The notes under the pieces are model-generated. The model searched no databases. It had not been told where the DNA came from and saw nothing but the letters and a program-made list of their open reading frames with translations. A stretch of 64,000 nucleotides of DNA from an uncultured Verrucomicrobiota bacterium (GTDB lineage Bacteria > Verrucomicrobiota > Kiritimatiellia > SS1-B-03-39 > UBA6053), in the NCBI GenBank assembly GCA_937127435.1, contig CAKZLZ010000186.1, forward strand, positions 47,020-111,019, in the 5' to 3' direction. Position numbers and translations under genes: made by a program. Shown piece after piece: positions 36,111 through 45,173 of this stretch (its first letter is position 1; every line of letters begins with the position of its first letter).

Positions 36111-37316
36111 ATGGGAAATCCAATTGCAGTTTTGGAAGTGGGTACCTCTGAAGTCAGAGTGGTGGTGGCGGAACCCCGCGAAGACGGTTTACTTATGATC
36201 ACCGGCGTGGGGCGGTATCCCTCGAGTGGGGTGCGGAAAAGCGAATTGGTGGATTTTGAAAATGCCAAAATTTGTGTAAAAAAAGCGCTGTTGGAAGCGG
36301 AGGAAAATGCACAGGTGGCGATTCAGGAAATTTTTATGGTGTTCAGTGGAGACCACATCAAGCAGATCATCAACCGGGGAAGTGTGAATGTGCTTTCGAT
36401 GGATCAAGTGATCACCGCGGATGAACGTGAAGAGGTGGTGGAAACCGCCCGGGCGGTGAGTTTGCCTCATGATCATGAGATTCTCCACAGCATCACCCGG
36501 AAATATTATATCGGCGATGAATCCCGGGGCGTTTTAAATCCCGACGGGATGGAAGCTTCCCGGCTCTCGTTGGAAATGTTGATTTTGTATTGTCAAAGTA
36601 ACCGTTTGCGTAACTTGTACCGCCTGGCGGAAGAAGCGGCTCTGGAAGTGACTGAGGTTGCATTTGCCGGTCTGTGCTGTGGACTTTCCGTACTGACACC
36701 CCAGCAAAAAGAAGTGGGTGCGATCCTGATTGATTTGGGTGCGGGAACTTCCGATTATGTGGTTTATTCCGACAACGAAATTTCATTAGCCGGTTCCCTG
36801 GGTGTGGGAGGCGATCATGTGACCAATGATTTGGCGATGGGCTTAAATCTTTCGACCACCCAGGCGGAACGGTTGAAAGTGAAATACGGCGCGGCCATGG
36901 TGGACCTCAGTTCACGTGGACGGCGGATTCCCATTCCCCCCGAAACCGGATTTAGAGCGCAGGAAGTACTGTCGCGGGATGTGAATACCATCATTCATGC
37001 CCGGATGGAGGAAGTTTTTGAATTGATCAAGGCGCAGGTCGACAAGGAAGTGAAGAAAAAGAATTTTGGTGCCGGAATTATTCTGACGGGTGGGGGGGCG
37101 AAAATGACCCGGATTCAGGATTTGGCGACCCGGGTATTTCAGTTGCCCTGCCACATTGGCTATCCCCGGGAAATCAGCGGCCTGGCTTTGCCCTCCGAAA
37201 GTCCGGAATTTGCATCCACCGTGGGTATGCTGAAATACGGAGTCCGATATGGGAACATGGCCGATCGCGGGCCGCTCCTGGGTAATTTACTTCGCAAAAT
37301 GTTCGGGAAGCCATGA
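36111..37316 (+). CDS. ftsA: Cell division protein FtsA
   Basis: 401 residues, typical. Actin-like ATPase tethering FtsZ to the membrane. Features: phosphate 1 motif in PIAVLEVGTSEVRVVVAE, the SHS2/1C insertion, the second phosphate loop ILIDLGAGTSDYVVY, and the adenosine motif GAGIILTGGGAKM. The C-terminus LLGNLLRKMFGKP is an amphipathic helix suited to membrane binding. The ATG at 36111 has GGAG at 7 bp and lies just after the ftsQ stop; an upstream ORF start at 36069 inside ftsQ is rejected. Its stop overlaps the FtsZ-like gene by four bases. Confidence 0.94.
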   Translation: MGNPIAVLEVGTSEVRVVVAEPREDGLLMITGVGRYPSSGVRKSELVDFENAKICVKKALLEAEENAQVAIQEIFMVFSGDHIKQIINRGSVNVLSMDQVITADEREEVVETARAVSLPHDHEILHSITRKYYIGDESRGVLNPDGMEASRLSLEMLILYCQSNRLRNLYRLAEEAALEVTEVAFAGLCCGLSVLTPQQKEVGAILIDLGAGTSDYVVYSDNEISLAGSLGVGGDHVTNDLAMGLNLSTTQAERLKVKYGAAMVDLSSRGRRIPIPPETGFRAQEVLSRDVNTIIHARMEEVFELIKAQVDKEVKKKNFGAGIILTGGGAKMTRIQDLATRVFQLPCHIGYPREISGLALPSESPEFASTVGMLKYGVRYGNMADRGPLLGNLLRKMFGKP

Positions 37317-38533
37317 CCACACCTTTACTCAGTACCAACGAAGAAACCGTCCGGGATCCTGTGCCGATTTTATTTTTGGCCTTGGGGAATGCCGGAGGGA
37401 AATTAATTTCCCACTTGCCCAAACGGGTGCCGGAATTGTCTTATGTCGCGGTGGATACCGACGCCGAAAGTCTGAACGCGCTTCCGTTTGAACGGAAAAT
37501 CCTCTTAGGGGAAGCGCTCACCAACGGCATGGGTACCGGAGGAAATGTGGAGCTGGCCCAGCGCTGTTTGGAGGAGGGGGAAGATCAGTTGTTTTCGTTG
37601 TTTCAGGGCTTTAAAGTGGTGATTCTGGTGGCAGGTCTGGGTGGAGGCACCGGTGGAGGCCTGGGAGCACAACTGGCGGACCGCGCACGGGAAGCGGGCT
37701 TGTTGGTGATTGCCGGTTTGGTGCAGCCTTTGGAAGCGGAAGGCGGCAGCCGCCGCAATTTGGCCGAAACGGCTTTGGGTCATTACCGTGAGTCTTGTGA
37801 TGCGGTCATGCTTTTCCCGCTGGAAAGTTTAAAGGTAAATGAGGATTCCAGCATGTTGCTTGCGCGATTGCTGAAACGGTGCGGAATGGAAATCGGCAGA
37901 GCCCTGGGGGGATTGGCCGTGCTGTTGCGTTCCGGCTGGTTGATTCCGCTTACCCTGCAGGACTTGGTGCAAACCCTGAAACAGGCCGATGGATATTGCC
38001 GTTTGGTTGCGGTGTCCGCAGAAGGTGAAAACCGTATCACGAGTTTATTGGATCAGTTGTTTACCCATCCGCTTATCGACCGGGGGAGTTTGCTTGCGCA
38101 CAGTGGAGGCGTGGTGGTGGGAATGCTTTGTGGACCGCGAACACCGGTTCAGGATTTGGAGCGGATCAGTCTGGAAATTCGACGGGTGTTGCGTTCGGAT
38201 GCGGACCTGAAAATCGGAGTGGCCCAGGATGAGCGCTTCGGACAGCATTTGGCGTTGGTGGTCATGGCGGCTGAGCAATGGAAAGTGAAAGCGGTGGCGC
38301 CGGAAGTGATTGAGGAAAATCAGGAGGGTGAGGATCCCATCCCGGATGAAGGAGCCAAAGTGGATGACAAAGGAAAGATGATTCAAAGTGAGATCAAATT
38401 GTCTTCATCCTCGAAAACCAAAGGTCGGTTTAAAGGGATTGCTCCTACCATTGTCGAAGGAGCCGATTTAGATACACCGACCTTTATCCGGAAAGGATTG
38501 CGGTTGAGTTTTCACAAGGACCATTCCTCGTGA
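37313..38533 (+). CDS. ftsZ: Divergent FtsZ (tubulin/FtsZ GTPase)
   Basis: 406 residues. FtsZ-type GTPase of the division ring. The nucleotide loops align with FtsZ: T1 as LGNAGGKLI (24-32), T2 VDTDAESLN (48-56), T3 LGEALTNGMGTGGNVE (65-80), T4 AGLGGGTGGGLGA (107-119). The tubulin signature is changed: G115 stands where FtsZ has Thr or Ser. The synergy loop NxDxxD, which hydrolyses GTP in the neighbouring subunit, reads P212-L-T214-L-Q-D217, so the first catalytic Asp is replaced by Thr. The C-terminal peptide DTPTFIRKG (387-395) keeps the FtsA-binding D-x-P-x-F-x-R/K pattern after a Ser/Lys-rich linker. It overlaps ftsA by 4 bp. Polymerisation is expected; GTPase activity may be weak. Confidence 0.9.
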   Translation: MTTPLLSTNEETVRDPVPILFLALGNAGGKLISHLPKRVPELSYVAVDTDAESLNALPFERKILLGEALTNGMGTGGNVELAQRCLEEGEDQLFSLFQGFKVVILVAGLGGGTGGGLGAQLADRAREAGLLVIAGLVQPLEAEGGSRRNLAETALGHYRESCDAVMLFPLESLKVNEDSSMLLARLLKRCGMEIGRALGGLAVLLRSGWLIPLTLQDLVQTLKQADGYCRLVAVSAEGENRITSLLDQLFTHPLIDRGSLLAHSGGVVVGMLCGPRTPVQDLERISLEIRRVLRSDADLKIGVAQDERFGQHLALVVMAAEQWKVKAVAPEVIEENQEGEDPIPDEGAKVDDKGKMIQSEIKLSSSSKTKGRFKGIAPTIVEGADLDTPTFIRKGLRLSFHKDHSS

Positions 38534-39228
38534 GAGCCTGCTGGCTTTTTGCTGTTTTTTTTTCATTCGGGTTGTGGGCCGCGGCGCAGGAGATTCCTGA
38601 ACCCACACTCATTAGACAAACGGTGCGGGCCCTTGGATCTGAAGATTATACCGAGCGCTCCCATGCGAAATCACAGCTTGAGGCGTGGTCGGAGCGCTTC
38701 CCCCGCCGAATCCTGAGTATGCTCGCGGTGGAATATGCGGATCAGTCGGACTTGGAGATCGAATTTCAATTAGAGAAAATATTAAAAGATCTGGGAGGCA
38801 GGGTTCTTTTCTATCAACCCAAAGCCTTTCTGGGCGTCAATTTTGAATTGAGTATGCTCCCGGACGGACGGCCGGTCATCCATTTGCAAAACGTCATTCA
38901 AGGATCTCCTGCAGATCAGGCCGGCCTCAGAGCCGGAGATGTCCTGCTTGAGGTCGGAGGGACCCGGGTTTCAGATTATGATGATACCAACTCTTTTGCG
39001 GTGCAGGTTCAGCGGCAACTCCCATTGAACCCTTTGCGTTTGAGGGTTTTACGGCAGGGGAAGGAATTCGAAGTGGATGTCATCCTCGCAGTCAAAAAGG
39101 ATATGCCCCATAATCTCAATCTTCGTTTAAAAGAAGAAGAGGACAAGATTGAAAACTGGCTCAAGAGCCTGCGTTCTGCCGAAGAAGAGTCAACGGAAGA
39201 ACCCGTGGGCGATTTCCGGATGGATTAA
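38530..39228 (+). CDS. Secreted PDZ-domain protein
   Basis: 232 residues starting with GTG, which overlaps the ftsZ stop (GTGA). A signal peptide (WLFAVFFSFGLWAAAQ) is followed by a helical HEAT-like part (RSHAKSQLEAWSERFPRRIL) and a PDZ domain at about 95-190: FLGVNFELSMLPDGR, SPADQAGLRAGDVLLEVGG. The acidic end is unrecognised. No protease domain is present, so it is probably a periplasmic adaptor. Coupling to ftsZ suggests a role in division or in septal-wall enzymes, but only by position. It is convergent with the metallopeptidase gene and overlaps it by four bases. Confidence 0.85.
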   Translation: MRACWLFAVFFSFGLWAAAQEIPEPTLIRQTVRALGSEDYTERSHAKSQLEAWSERFPRRILSMLAVEYADQSDLEIEFQLEKILKDLGGRVLFYQPKAFLGVNFELSMLPDGRPVIHLQNVIQGSPADQAGLRAGDVLLEVGGTRVSDYDDTNSFAVQVQRQLPLNPLRLRVLRQGKEFEVDVILAVKKDMPHNLNLRLKEEEDKIENWLKSLRSAEEESTEEPVGDFRMD

Positions 39229-39932
39229 CGTCTGCCGCCAAGTAAACCGGAGCGGTACAACCAGTAGAGCAAAGTCATCACTGCAGAGATTGCGGCGGCC
39301 AGATAGGTGAGAAAGGCCGCATTGAGTACAGAGGCTGCATCCGCTTCCTGGGCCGGGCTGACAATGCCATCTCTTACCAATACTTTCTTTGCCCGCGCAC
39401 TGGCGTCCCATTCGACCGGCAGGGTGACCAAGGTAAAGAACACGGAGACGCTCAAAAGCAGGGCGCCGATGACCAGCATGGTTTGTCCGGCTGAAGAGGC
39501 GCCGGTGCTCATGAATGCACCGACCATTAAAATGGGCATGCTGAGTTTACTGGTGAAAGTGGTTGCGGGAACCAGTGTGGATCTCAAACCGAGCGGTTTA
39601 TATCCGGTGGCATGTTGCAAGGCATGTCCGGCTTCGTGGCAGGCGACGCCAACCGCGGAAAGGCTTTTGCCATCGTGAACCTGCGGACTCAGCCGCAATA
39701 CTTTTGCCCGGGGATCATAGTGATCACTTAAAAATCCCTGCACGCGCTCGATACCCACATCATTGATGTGCTCTTTTCGAAGCATCTGATGGGCGGCTTG
39801 TGCGCCGGTCAGTCCGGAGGAGGCCGCAACTTGCGCGTATTTTTTAAAGCGGGATTTGGTGAGAAAAGAGGCATACATGGACAGCAAAAATGCCGGCATG
39901 ACGAAAATAAAATATACGGGGTCAAATATCAT
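39225..39932 (-). CDS. Membrane zinc metallopeptidase (YugP family)
   Basis: 235 residues. The zinc motif HEAGHAL is in VACHEAGHALQH at about 97-108, with hydrophobic helices before (PVYFIFVMPAFLLSMYASF) and after (TMLVIGALLLSVSVFFTLVTLP) and at the C-terminus. EWDASARAKKVL supplies the distal zinc ligand region typical of the neutral zinc metallopeptidase (YugP-like, PF04298) family. It is an integral inner-membrane protease of unknown substrate. It lies alone on the minus strand, convergent with the PDZ gene, 53 bp from glgX. Confidence 0.9.
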   Translation of the reverse strand: MIFDPVYFIFVMPAFLLSMYASFLTKSRFKKYAQVAASSGLTGAQAAHQMLRKEHINDVGIERVQGFLSDHYDPRAKVLRLSPQVHDGKSLSAVGVACHEAGHALQHATGYKPLGLRSTLVPATTFTSKLSMPILMVGAFMSTGASSAGQTMLVIGALLLSVSVFFTLVTLPVEWDASARAKKVLVRDGIVSPAQEADAASVLNAAFLTYLAAAISAVMTLLYWLYRSGLLGGRR

Positions 39933-39985
39933 TTTTATTACTCCAAAAGATCTTAGGAGGGAAGGTACCCGATCTTATCGGGAAT

Positions 39986-42076
39986 TCAACTGATGACTTT
40001 GGCCATTGCACTGAAGATGACCATGCTATGGGGTTTGACCGTGATGACGGTTCCCAAATTGCTCCGGTGAACGCGGTTCGGGGTGGTGTAGGCCCGCATT
40101 TTCCATTTAAATTTATCGGTATCCGGAATATGAAACTTCGTGGGTTTTGCGGAAGCGTTAAAGAAGATCAGCACATCTTCACTGTCCGCTTTGATGCCCA
40201 GGTTTTTGGCGGTTCCGCTGAGTCGCAATCCCACGGCCTGGTCTTTCCCCCAATCGGGGTCCCGGTTCGATGGTCCGATCCAACGAACCCGGCTATGGGC
40301 AACTTCTCTTCCCTGGTCATGAACCAGCCCGCTGAAATGCAAGGCGGGCATGCATTCCCGTAAACGAATCATTTTTTTGAAAAAGGAAAGGAGTTCCTTG
40401 CGGTCGGGATCCAGGGTCCAGTCCAGCCAGCTGAGTTCATTGTCCTGGCAGTAGGCGTTGTTGTTCCCTTTTTGCGTACGTCCCCGTTCATCCCCGGCGG
40501 GGATCATGGGAATGCCTCTGGAGATCAGAAGGGTTGCCAAAAAGTTTTTCTGCATTTGCAGACGGAGTTGGCGGATTTCGGGATCGGAGGTTTCGCCTTC
40601 GTAACCACAATTGTTGCTGTGATTGTTTTTTTCCCCGTCACGGTTTTGTTCGAGATTGGCTTCATTGTGTTTGTCGCGGTAACTCACCAAATCCCGAAGC
40701 GTAAATCCATCGTGACAACAAATGAAATTTACGGATTTTGTGGCGCCCATCGGCTCGCCGGAGTAAAGATCTTCGCTCCCCAGTACCCGGGTGGCAAAAC
40801 TGGAAAGGCGGGCGGGTTCACCGGACCAGAAGCGGCGGATTTCGTCCCGGTATTTTCCATTCCATTCCGCCCAGCGGGGGGAAGGGAAGTTTCCGACTTG
40901 ATATGCGCCGGCGGCGTCCCAGGCTTCGGCGATCATTTTCACTCCCCGCAGAATCGGGTCTTCATCAATGGCTTCGATGAGAGGCGGGCGCTCCATGATT
41001 TCCCCGTCACGTCCCCGGCAGAGAATGGAGGCGAGGTCAAAGCGGAAGCCGTCGATATGGTATTCCATGACCCAGTGGCGGAGGCTGTCCAGAATGAGTT
41101 GCATGACCACGGGATGGTTGCAGTTTACGGTGTTTCCGCAGCCGCTGTAGTTCTGGTGCTCTTCGGATTCGCTGTCGACCAGGTAGTACACTTCCTGTCC
41201 CAGAATTTTAAAGCTGACGTTGGGCCCATTGTTTCCGCCTTCCATGGTGTGGTTATAAACCACATCCAAAATCACTTCCATGCCTTGGGCATGAATGGCT
41301 TTCACCAACGATTTAAATTCGTCTACCTGTTGACCCTCATTGCCACCGGTGGCAAAACGGCTCATGGGTGCAAAAAAGCTTTGGGTGCTGTAGCCCCAAT
41401 AATTCCGGAGGCCGGAGCGGTTGTCGTTCTGATGGTAGTATTCCATCTCATCGAATTCGTATACCGGTAAGAGCTCCACGGTCGTGATGCCCAGGGTTTT
41501 GAGGTAGGGCACTTTTTCGATGAAACCTTCATAGGTTCCCGGAACGGCCACCCCACTGCCGGGGCCGGCGGTGAAGCCGCGTACATGGGTTTCATAGACA
41601 ATCATTTTGTCCCAGGGGATGTTGGGAGGGCGGTCATTTCCCCAATCGAAATCCGAAGCGACGATCACCCCTTTGGGAAAAGCCTTTCCGGTATGCAGGG
41701 GGTCGCCGGGTTGCCGGATAAGGCTTTGTCCCCACTGTACCGGCCCCGCGACCGCCGGAGCATAAGGATCCAGGATGTACTGATCTTTCGGAAAGCTGTT
41801 ATCCGGGCGGTCAAGACGCCACACATAACTCCATCCCGCTTTGACACCGGGGACTTCCACGCTCCATAAATCCCCGAAACGGTGCTCTTCCGGATTCAGG
41901 TGTATTTCCCGTATCGGCCGCAGGTCGGTGGGGTGTTCGAAGAGATACAAATCCAGTGTGTCCGCTTCCCGGCACCAAATTGTGAAACGGCATTGGTCAC
42001 CATTGAGGAGCGGGCCCATTTTATGATAGGGGGCCAGGCTTTGGGCATAGAGATGAGTGGTGTACTTTTTCGGCAT
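39986..42076 (-). CDS. glgX: Glycogen debranching enzyme, isoamylase type
   Basis: 696 residues, normal for GlgX. Hydrolyses alpha-1,6 branches of phosphorylase-trimmed glycogen. An N-terminal CBM48-like domain (GDQCRFTIWCREADTLDLYLFE) is followed by a GH13_11 barrel: VVYNHTMEGG for conserved region I, DGFRFDLASIL for region II with the nucleophile Asp, MIAEAWDAAG for region III with the acid/base Glu, and NFICCHDGFTLRDLVSY for region IV with the stabilising Asp. GIPMIPAGDERGRTQKGNNNAYCQD is diagnostic of the subfamily. It is transcribed alone. The 236 bp upstream of it are shared with the divergent PUR-domain gene. Confidence 0.95.
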   Translation of the reverse strand: MPKKYTTHLYAQSLAPYHKMGPLLNGDQCRFTIWCREADTLDLYLFEHPTDLRPIREIHLNPEEHRFGDLWSVEVPGVKAGWSYVWRLDRPDNSFPKDQYILDPYAPAVAGPVQWGQSLIRQPGDPLHTGKAFPKGVIVASDFDWGNDRPPNIPWDKMIVYETHVRGFTAGPGSGVAVPGTYEGFIEKVPYLKTLGITTVELLPVYEFDEMEYYHQNDNRSGLRNYWGYSTQSFFAPMSRFATGGNEGQQVDEFKSLVKAIHAQGMEVILDVVYNHTMEGGNNGPNVSFKILGQEVYYLVDSESEEHQNYSGCGNTVNCNHPVVMQLILDSLRHWVMEYHIDGFRFDLASILCRGRDGEIMERPPLIEAIDEDPILRGVKMIAEAWDAAGAYQVGNFPSPRWAEWNGKYRDEIRRFWSGEPARLSSFATRVLGSEDLYSGEPMGATKSVNFICCHDGFTLRDLVSYRDKHNEANLEQNRDGEKNNHSNNCGYEGETSDPEIRQLRLQMQKNFLATLLISRGIPMIPAGDERGRTQKGNNNAYCQDNELSWLDWTLDPDRKELLSFFKKMIRLRECMPALHFSGLVHDQGREVAHSRVRWIGPSNRDPDWGKDQAVGLRLSGTAKNLGIKADSEDVLIFFNASAKPTKFHIPDTDKFKWKMRAYTTPNRVHRSNLGTVITVKPHSMVIFSAMAKVIS

Positions 42077-42312
42077 GGCTGTTATTAACCGGTTTTTTCC
42101 ACATCTGTCACGTCAAACCTGTGGCAATGGTTCAGAAATACATCCGCAATTTTTCAGGATTTTTCTTTTGTTGTCTGTTGCCAAGTCAAACGGAAGGGAG
42201 TACAACTTTCATTGATCTTTGAGGTTCAGCTCTTGGGCAGGGCTTTAAAGTGGCAACCGGATCAGGTGATTCGGTCAGCATGCAACTGAACGTATATGAG
42301 GGAGACCCAACT

Positions 42313-42621
42313 ATGGAAGATTCAATAGCCAGCGAAAAAGTTCAAATTGAACGTAAATCATTTTTCTTTGACCTACGTGAAAATCAGCGGGGGATCCTGC
42401 TGCGTATCACTGAAGAAGTGCGTGGACACCGTGATACCATCATTGTTCCGGCGACCGGGTTAAAAGATTTCAGTGAAGCCTTAAAACACATGATTGAAGT
42501 CATTGATGAAGAAGGCCTGGATCCCACGGACCCTACCTCTGATGAAGATGATTTTTATGATGATGACATTCCTCAGGACGAAGAAGATGAGGATGACGAC
42601 GAAGATTCTGAAGACTATTAA
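42313..42621 (+). CDS. PUR-alpha-like nucleic-acid-binding protein
   Basis: 102 residues. The segment KVQIERKSFFFDLRENQRG to KHMIEVIDEE is the bacterial PUR domain (DUF3276), a single-domain relative of PUR-alpha that binds single-stranded DNA or RNA. The last 30 residues are almost entirely Asp and Glu (SDEDDFYDDDIPQDEEDEDD), an acidic tail seen in several such proteins. The ATG at 42313 has GGGAGA at 8 bp. It is divergent from glgX and followed by a long hairpin before nadB. Family placement is firm; cellular role is not established in bacteria. Confidence 0.9.
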   Translation: MEDSIASEKVQIERKSFFFDLRENQRGILLRITEEVRGHRDTIIVPATGLKDFSEALKHMIEVIDEEGLDPTDPTSDEDDFYDDDIPQDEEDEDDDEDSEDY

Positions 42622-42640
42622 TCCTCAGTAAATCTGACCT

Positions 42641-42680
42641 GAAAACTTTCGGAAGTTCAGACAGGGCTCCGGAAGTTTTC
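42641..42680. other. Long hairpin between PUR-protein gene and nadB
   Basis: GAAAACTTTCGGA (42641-42653) pairs with TCCGGAAGTTTTC (42668-42680) with one G-T pair, loop 14 nt. No T run follows, so it may be an RNA processing or mRNA 3'-end structure rather than a simple terminator. It lies 26 bp before the nadB start. Confidence 0.55.
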
Positions 42681-42706
42681 GATTACTTACCCCGTTAAGT
42701 TATCCT

Positions 42707-44353
42707 ATGATGCGTACCCTAGAAGCACCGGTGTTGGTTATCGGCACCGGTATAGCCGGGCTTAAAGCGGCGTTGTCCATTGCGGACCATCGACGCGTGG
42801 TCGTCACCACCAAACGAAGTTCCGACGTGTCCAGTAGTGATTGGGCACAGGGGGGGATCTCCTGTGTAATGGATCCCGAAGACAGTTTTGAAGCGCATAT
42901 CGAGGATACGCTCTCCACCGGGTCCGGGCTTAGCGATGAGGATGTCGTAAAAGCCATCATTCACGGAGGACCGGAGGGAATTCGCTCCTTGGAAGAAATC
43001 GGGGTGGTGTTTGAGAAAAACGGGGCATCGACCGGAGAATATGATCTGGGCCGGGAAGGGGGGCATAGCCACCGGCGGGTCTTGCATGCCGGGGATATTA
43101 CCGGGCATGAAGTGATTTTACAAATGGTCCGTGCGGCCATTGAGCATCCCAATATCCAAGTGTTGGAACATGTGATGGCCATTGATTTGGTAACCACGGG
43201 ATGGTTGAAAAAGCCCGGGGTGAATACCTGTATTGGTGCCTATTTTCTGGATATCCAAAATGGAGAAGTTTTCGCGGTTCAGGCCCAACATACCGTTTTA
43301 GCCACCGGGGGCGCCTGCAAAGTTTATCAGTATACCTCCAATCCGGATGTAGCCACCGGTGACGGAATTGCCATGGCCTGGCGCGCAGGTCTGCCGGTGA
43401 AAAACATGGAAATGGTACAGTTCCATCCCACCTGTTTGTTTCACCGAAAAGCAAAATCATTTCTCATTAGTGAAGCCGTGCGCGGGGAAGGCGGAATTCT
43501 GGTGAATGAAAAAGGGGAACGCTTTGTCGAAGAGTTTGATTCCCGGGGCTCACTGGCACCCCGGGATGTGGTCGCCCGGGCGATCGACCATGAAATTAAA
43601 CGGAGCGGTGCACGTTGCGTGTATTTGGATATCACCCACAAATCCGCAGAGTTTTTACAGAGCCGTTTCCCGAATATCTACCAGCGATGTCTGGAGTTGG
43701 GAATTGATATGGCGCTCGAAAAGATTCCGGTGGTGCCGGCCGCACATTATTTTTGCGGCGGGGTTGAAGCTGCAGTGGATGGCAGTACCCGGATGCCCGG
43801 TTTGCATGTGATCGGTGAAGCTGCCTGTACGGGACTGCATGGTGCAAACCGCTTGGCGAGTAACAGCTTGTTGGAAGGATTGGTTTCGGCCGGTTTGTTG
43901 GGGAAAAAATTACGTGATACCCGTGATGCTTTGGAAGTGGAAGAACCGGTGACCATTCCCGATTGGGAGCCCTACCATGCGGTTCCCAGTGACGAGGCGG
44001 TCGTGGTGGAGCATAATTGGAATGAAGTCCGGACCTGTATGTGGGACTATGTCGGAATTGTGCGTACAGACAAACGGTTGGAGCGGGCCCGTCGCCGTAT
44101 TCAGAATTTACGAAACGAGATCAGGGAATACTATCTGGATTACCTGGTCACCTCCGATGTGTTGGAGCTGCGGAACCTGGCGACTATTGCGGAATTGGTG
44201 ATTCGTTGTGCCCGTCGACGCAAGGAAAGCCGCGGCCTGCATTACACGCTGGATTATCCCGAACTGTTGCCGGAGGCCGAAGATACGGTAATTGATGACC
44301 CCCCCGGAGAATCGCTGAATATACTCGATAGCCGGGTGGACCATCATGGCTAG
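42707..44353 (+). CDS. nadB: L-aspartate oxidase
   Basis: 548 residues. Oxidises L-aspartate to iminoaspartate, the first step of de novo NAD synthesis. FAD binding is seen in VLVIGTGIAGLKAAL (GxGxxG at 13-18) and the ATGGACKVYQYTSNP segment. Active-site region: REGGHSHRRVLHAGDITG, QFHPTCLFH, and HYFCGGVEAAVDG, with EAACTGLHGANRLASNSLLEG at the end of the FAD domain. The C-terminal helical domain carries RARRRIQNLRNEIREYYLDY. ATGATG offers two starts; the first is used here. It overlaps the CbiX-like chelatase gene by eight bases. nadA and nadC are not in the window. Confidence 0.96.
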   Translation: MMRTLEAPVLVIGTGIAGLKAALSIADHRRVVVTTKRSSDVSSSDWAQGGISCVMDPEDSFEAHIEDTLSTGSGLSDEDVVKAIIHGGPEGIRSLEEIGVVFEKNGASTGEYDLGREGGHSHRRVLHAGDITGHEVILQMVRAAIEHPNIQVLEHVMAIDLVTTGWLKKPGVNTCIGAYFLDIQNGEVFAVQAQHTVLATGGACKVYQYTSNPDVATGDGIAMAWRAGLPVKNMEMVQFHPTCLFHRKAKSFLISEAVRGEGGILVNEKGERFVEEFDSRGSLAPRDVVARAIDHEIKRSGARCVYLDITHKSAEFLQSRFPNIYQRCLELGIDMALEKIPVVPAAHYFCGGVEAAVDGSTRMPGLHVIGEAACTGLHGANRLASNSLLEGLVSAGLLGKKLRDTRDALEVEEPVTIPDWEPYHAVPSDEAVVVEHNWNEVRTCMWDYVGIVRTDKRLERARRRIQNLRNEIREYYLDYLVTSDVLELRNLATIAELVIRCARRRKESRGLHYTLDYPELLPEAEDTVIDDPPGESLNILDSRVDHHG

Positions 44354-45065
44354 CGCCCTGGTGTTGGTGGGGCATGGAAGTTCCAAAAATCCCAACACCC
44401 GTCTTCCCCTGGATCGTATTGTGGATGCGCTGCGGCGCCGGGGATTGTATGATGAAGTCAGTTGCGGATTTCTCAAAGAAGATGAGCGCATTTGTAAAGT
44501 GCTGGCCCCGCTGAAAAGTGATCAGATTACGGTGGTTCCCTTTTTTATATCCGACGGCTATTATACCCAAAATGTCATTCCTGCCTGTTTGCAGAAAAAT
44601 GACAACTTGGAGGGGGCAAGCATCCGGTATACCCGGGCCGTCGGTTCGCATCCGCTATTCGCTGATTTATGTATGAAGCATGCCAAAGCTGCGGGTTGGG
44701 AAAAGGGAGACGCCCTGGTGATCCTGGGACACGGTACCCCGAAAAATCCGGCCTCGGGGAGAAATATATATCTGCAAGCAGAACGGATTCGTCAAAAACA
44801 TCCCCGCGAAGAAATTATAACCGCATTTATTGATGAAGCCCCGTTTGTGACCGACGCCTGGACGCTGTGCCGTGCAGCCCGCATCTTTATTGTGCCGCTG
44901 TTTGTCGGTGACGGTTGGCATGTCACCGAAACCATTCCGGAAGATTTGGGCTTAAAAGAGGGAAAGGCGGAGCAAGCGGGTCGAACTCTGCTAATGACCT
45001 CGGCCGTCGGCACCGATCCGGGCTTGGTGGATGTGGTGTTGAAGCTGGCGGAAGATGCAGGATGA
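44346..45065 (+). CDS. CbiX/SirB-family chelatase-like protein
   Basis: 239 residues. Two similar halves each contain the chelatase active-site pattern: LVLVGHGSSKNPN at about 5-17 and LVILGHGTPKNPAS at about 125-138, with conserved histidines, and each half ends in a TVVPFF- or IVPLFVGDG-type strand. This is the CbiX/SirB class of sirohydrochlorin ferro- or cobaltochelatase, in the two-domain (long) form that inserts Co2+ or Fe2+ in siroheme or cobalamin synthesis. It overlaps nadB by eight bases, an unusual pairing. No other tetrapyrrole genes are here, so the metal and pathway remain open. Confidence 0.87.
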   Translation: MASALVLVGHGSSKNPNTRLPLDRIVDALRRRGLYDEVSCGFLKEDERICKVLAPLKSDQITVVPFFISDGYYTQNVIPACLQKNDNLEGASIRYTRAVGSHPLFADLCMKHAKAAGWEKGDALVILGHGTPKNPASGRNIYLQAERIRQKHPREEIITAFIDEAPFVTDAWTLCRAARIFIVPLFVGDGWHVTETIPEDLGLKEGKAEQAGRTLLMTSAVGTDPGLVDVVLKLAEDAG

Positions 45066-45123
45066 ATCCCGTTTCGGAATCCCCCATTTATTATTTATAT
45101 AGCTTCTTCAAGCCGGCAGGGCA

Positions 45124-45152
45124 CAAAAAAACCCGGAACCAAAGTTCCGGGT
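45124..45152 (-). terminator. Rho-independent terminator of rpsU
   Basis: On the minus strand: ACCCGGAAC-TTTG-GTTCCGGGT followed by a run of T (the plus-strand A run at 45124-45130). Perfect 9-bp stem. It lies 22 bp after the rpsU stop and may also stop opposing transcription from the chelatase gene. Confidence 0.93.
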
Positions 45153-45173
45153 ATTGCCGTGAAGCAGGGGATC

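Noticed and set aside
40472..41470. 332-codon plus-strand frame inside glgX
   Set aside because: Antisense to all conserved glgX motifs; no ribosome-binding site and no recognisable domain.
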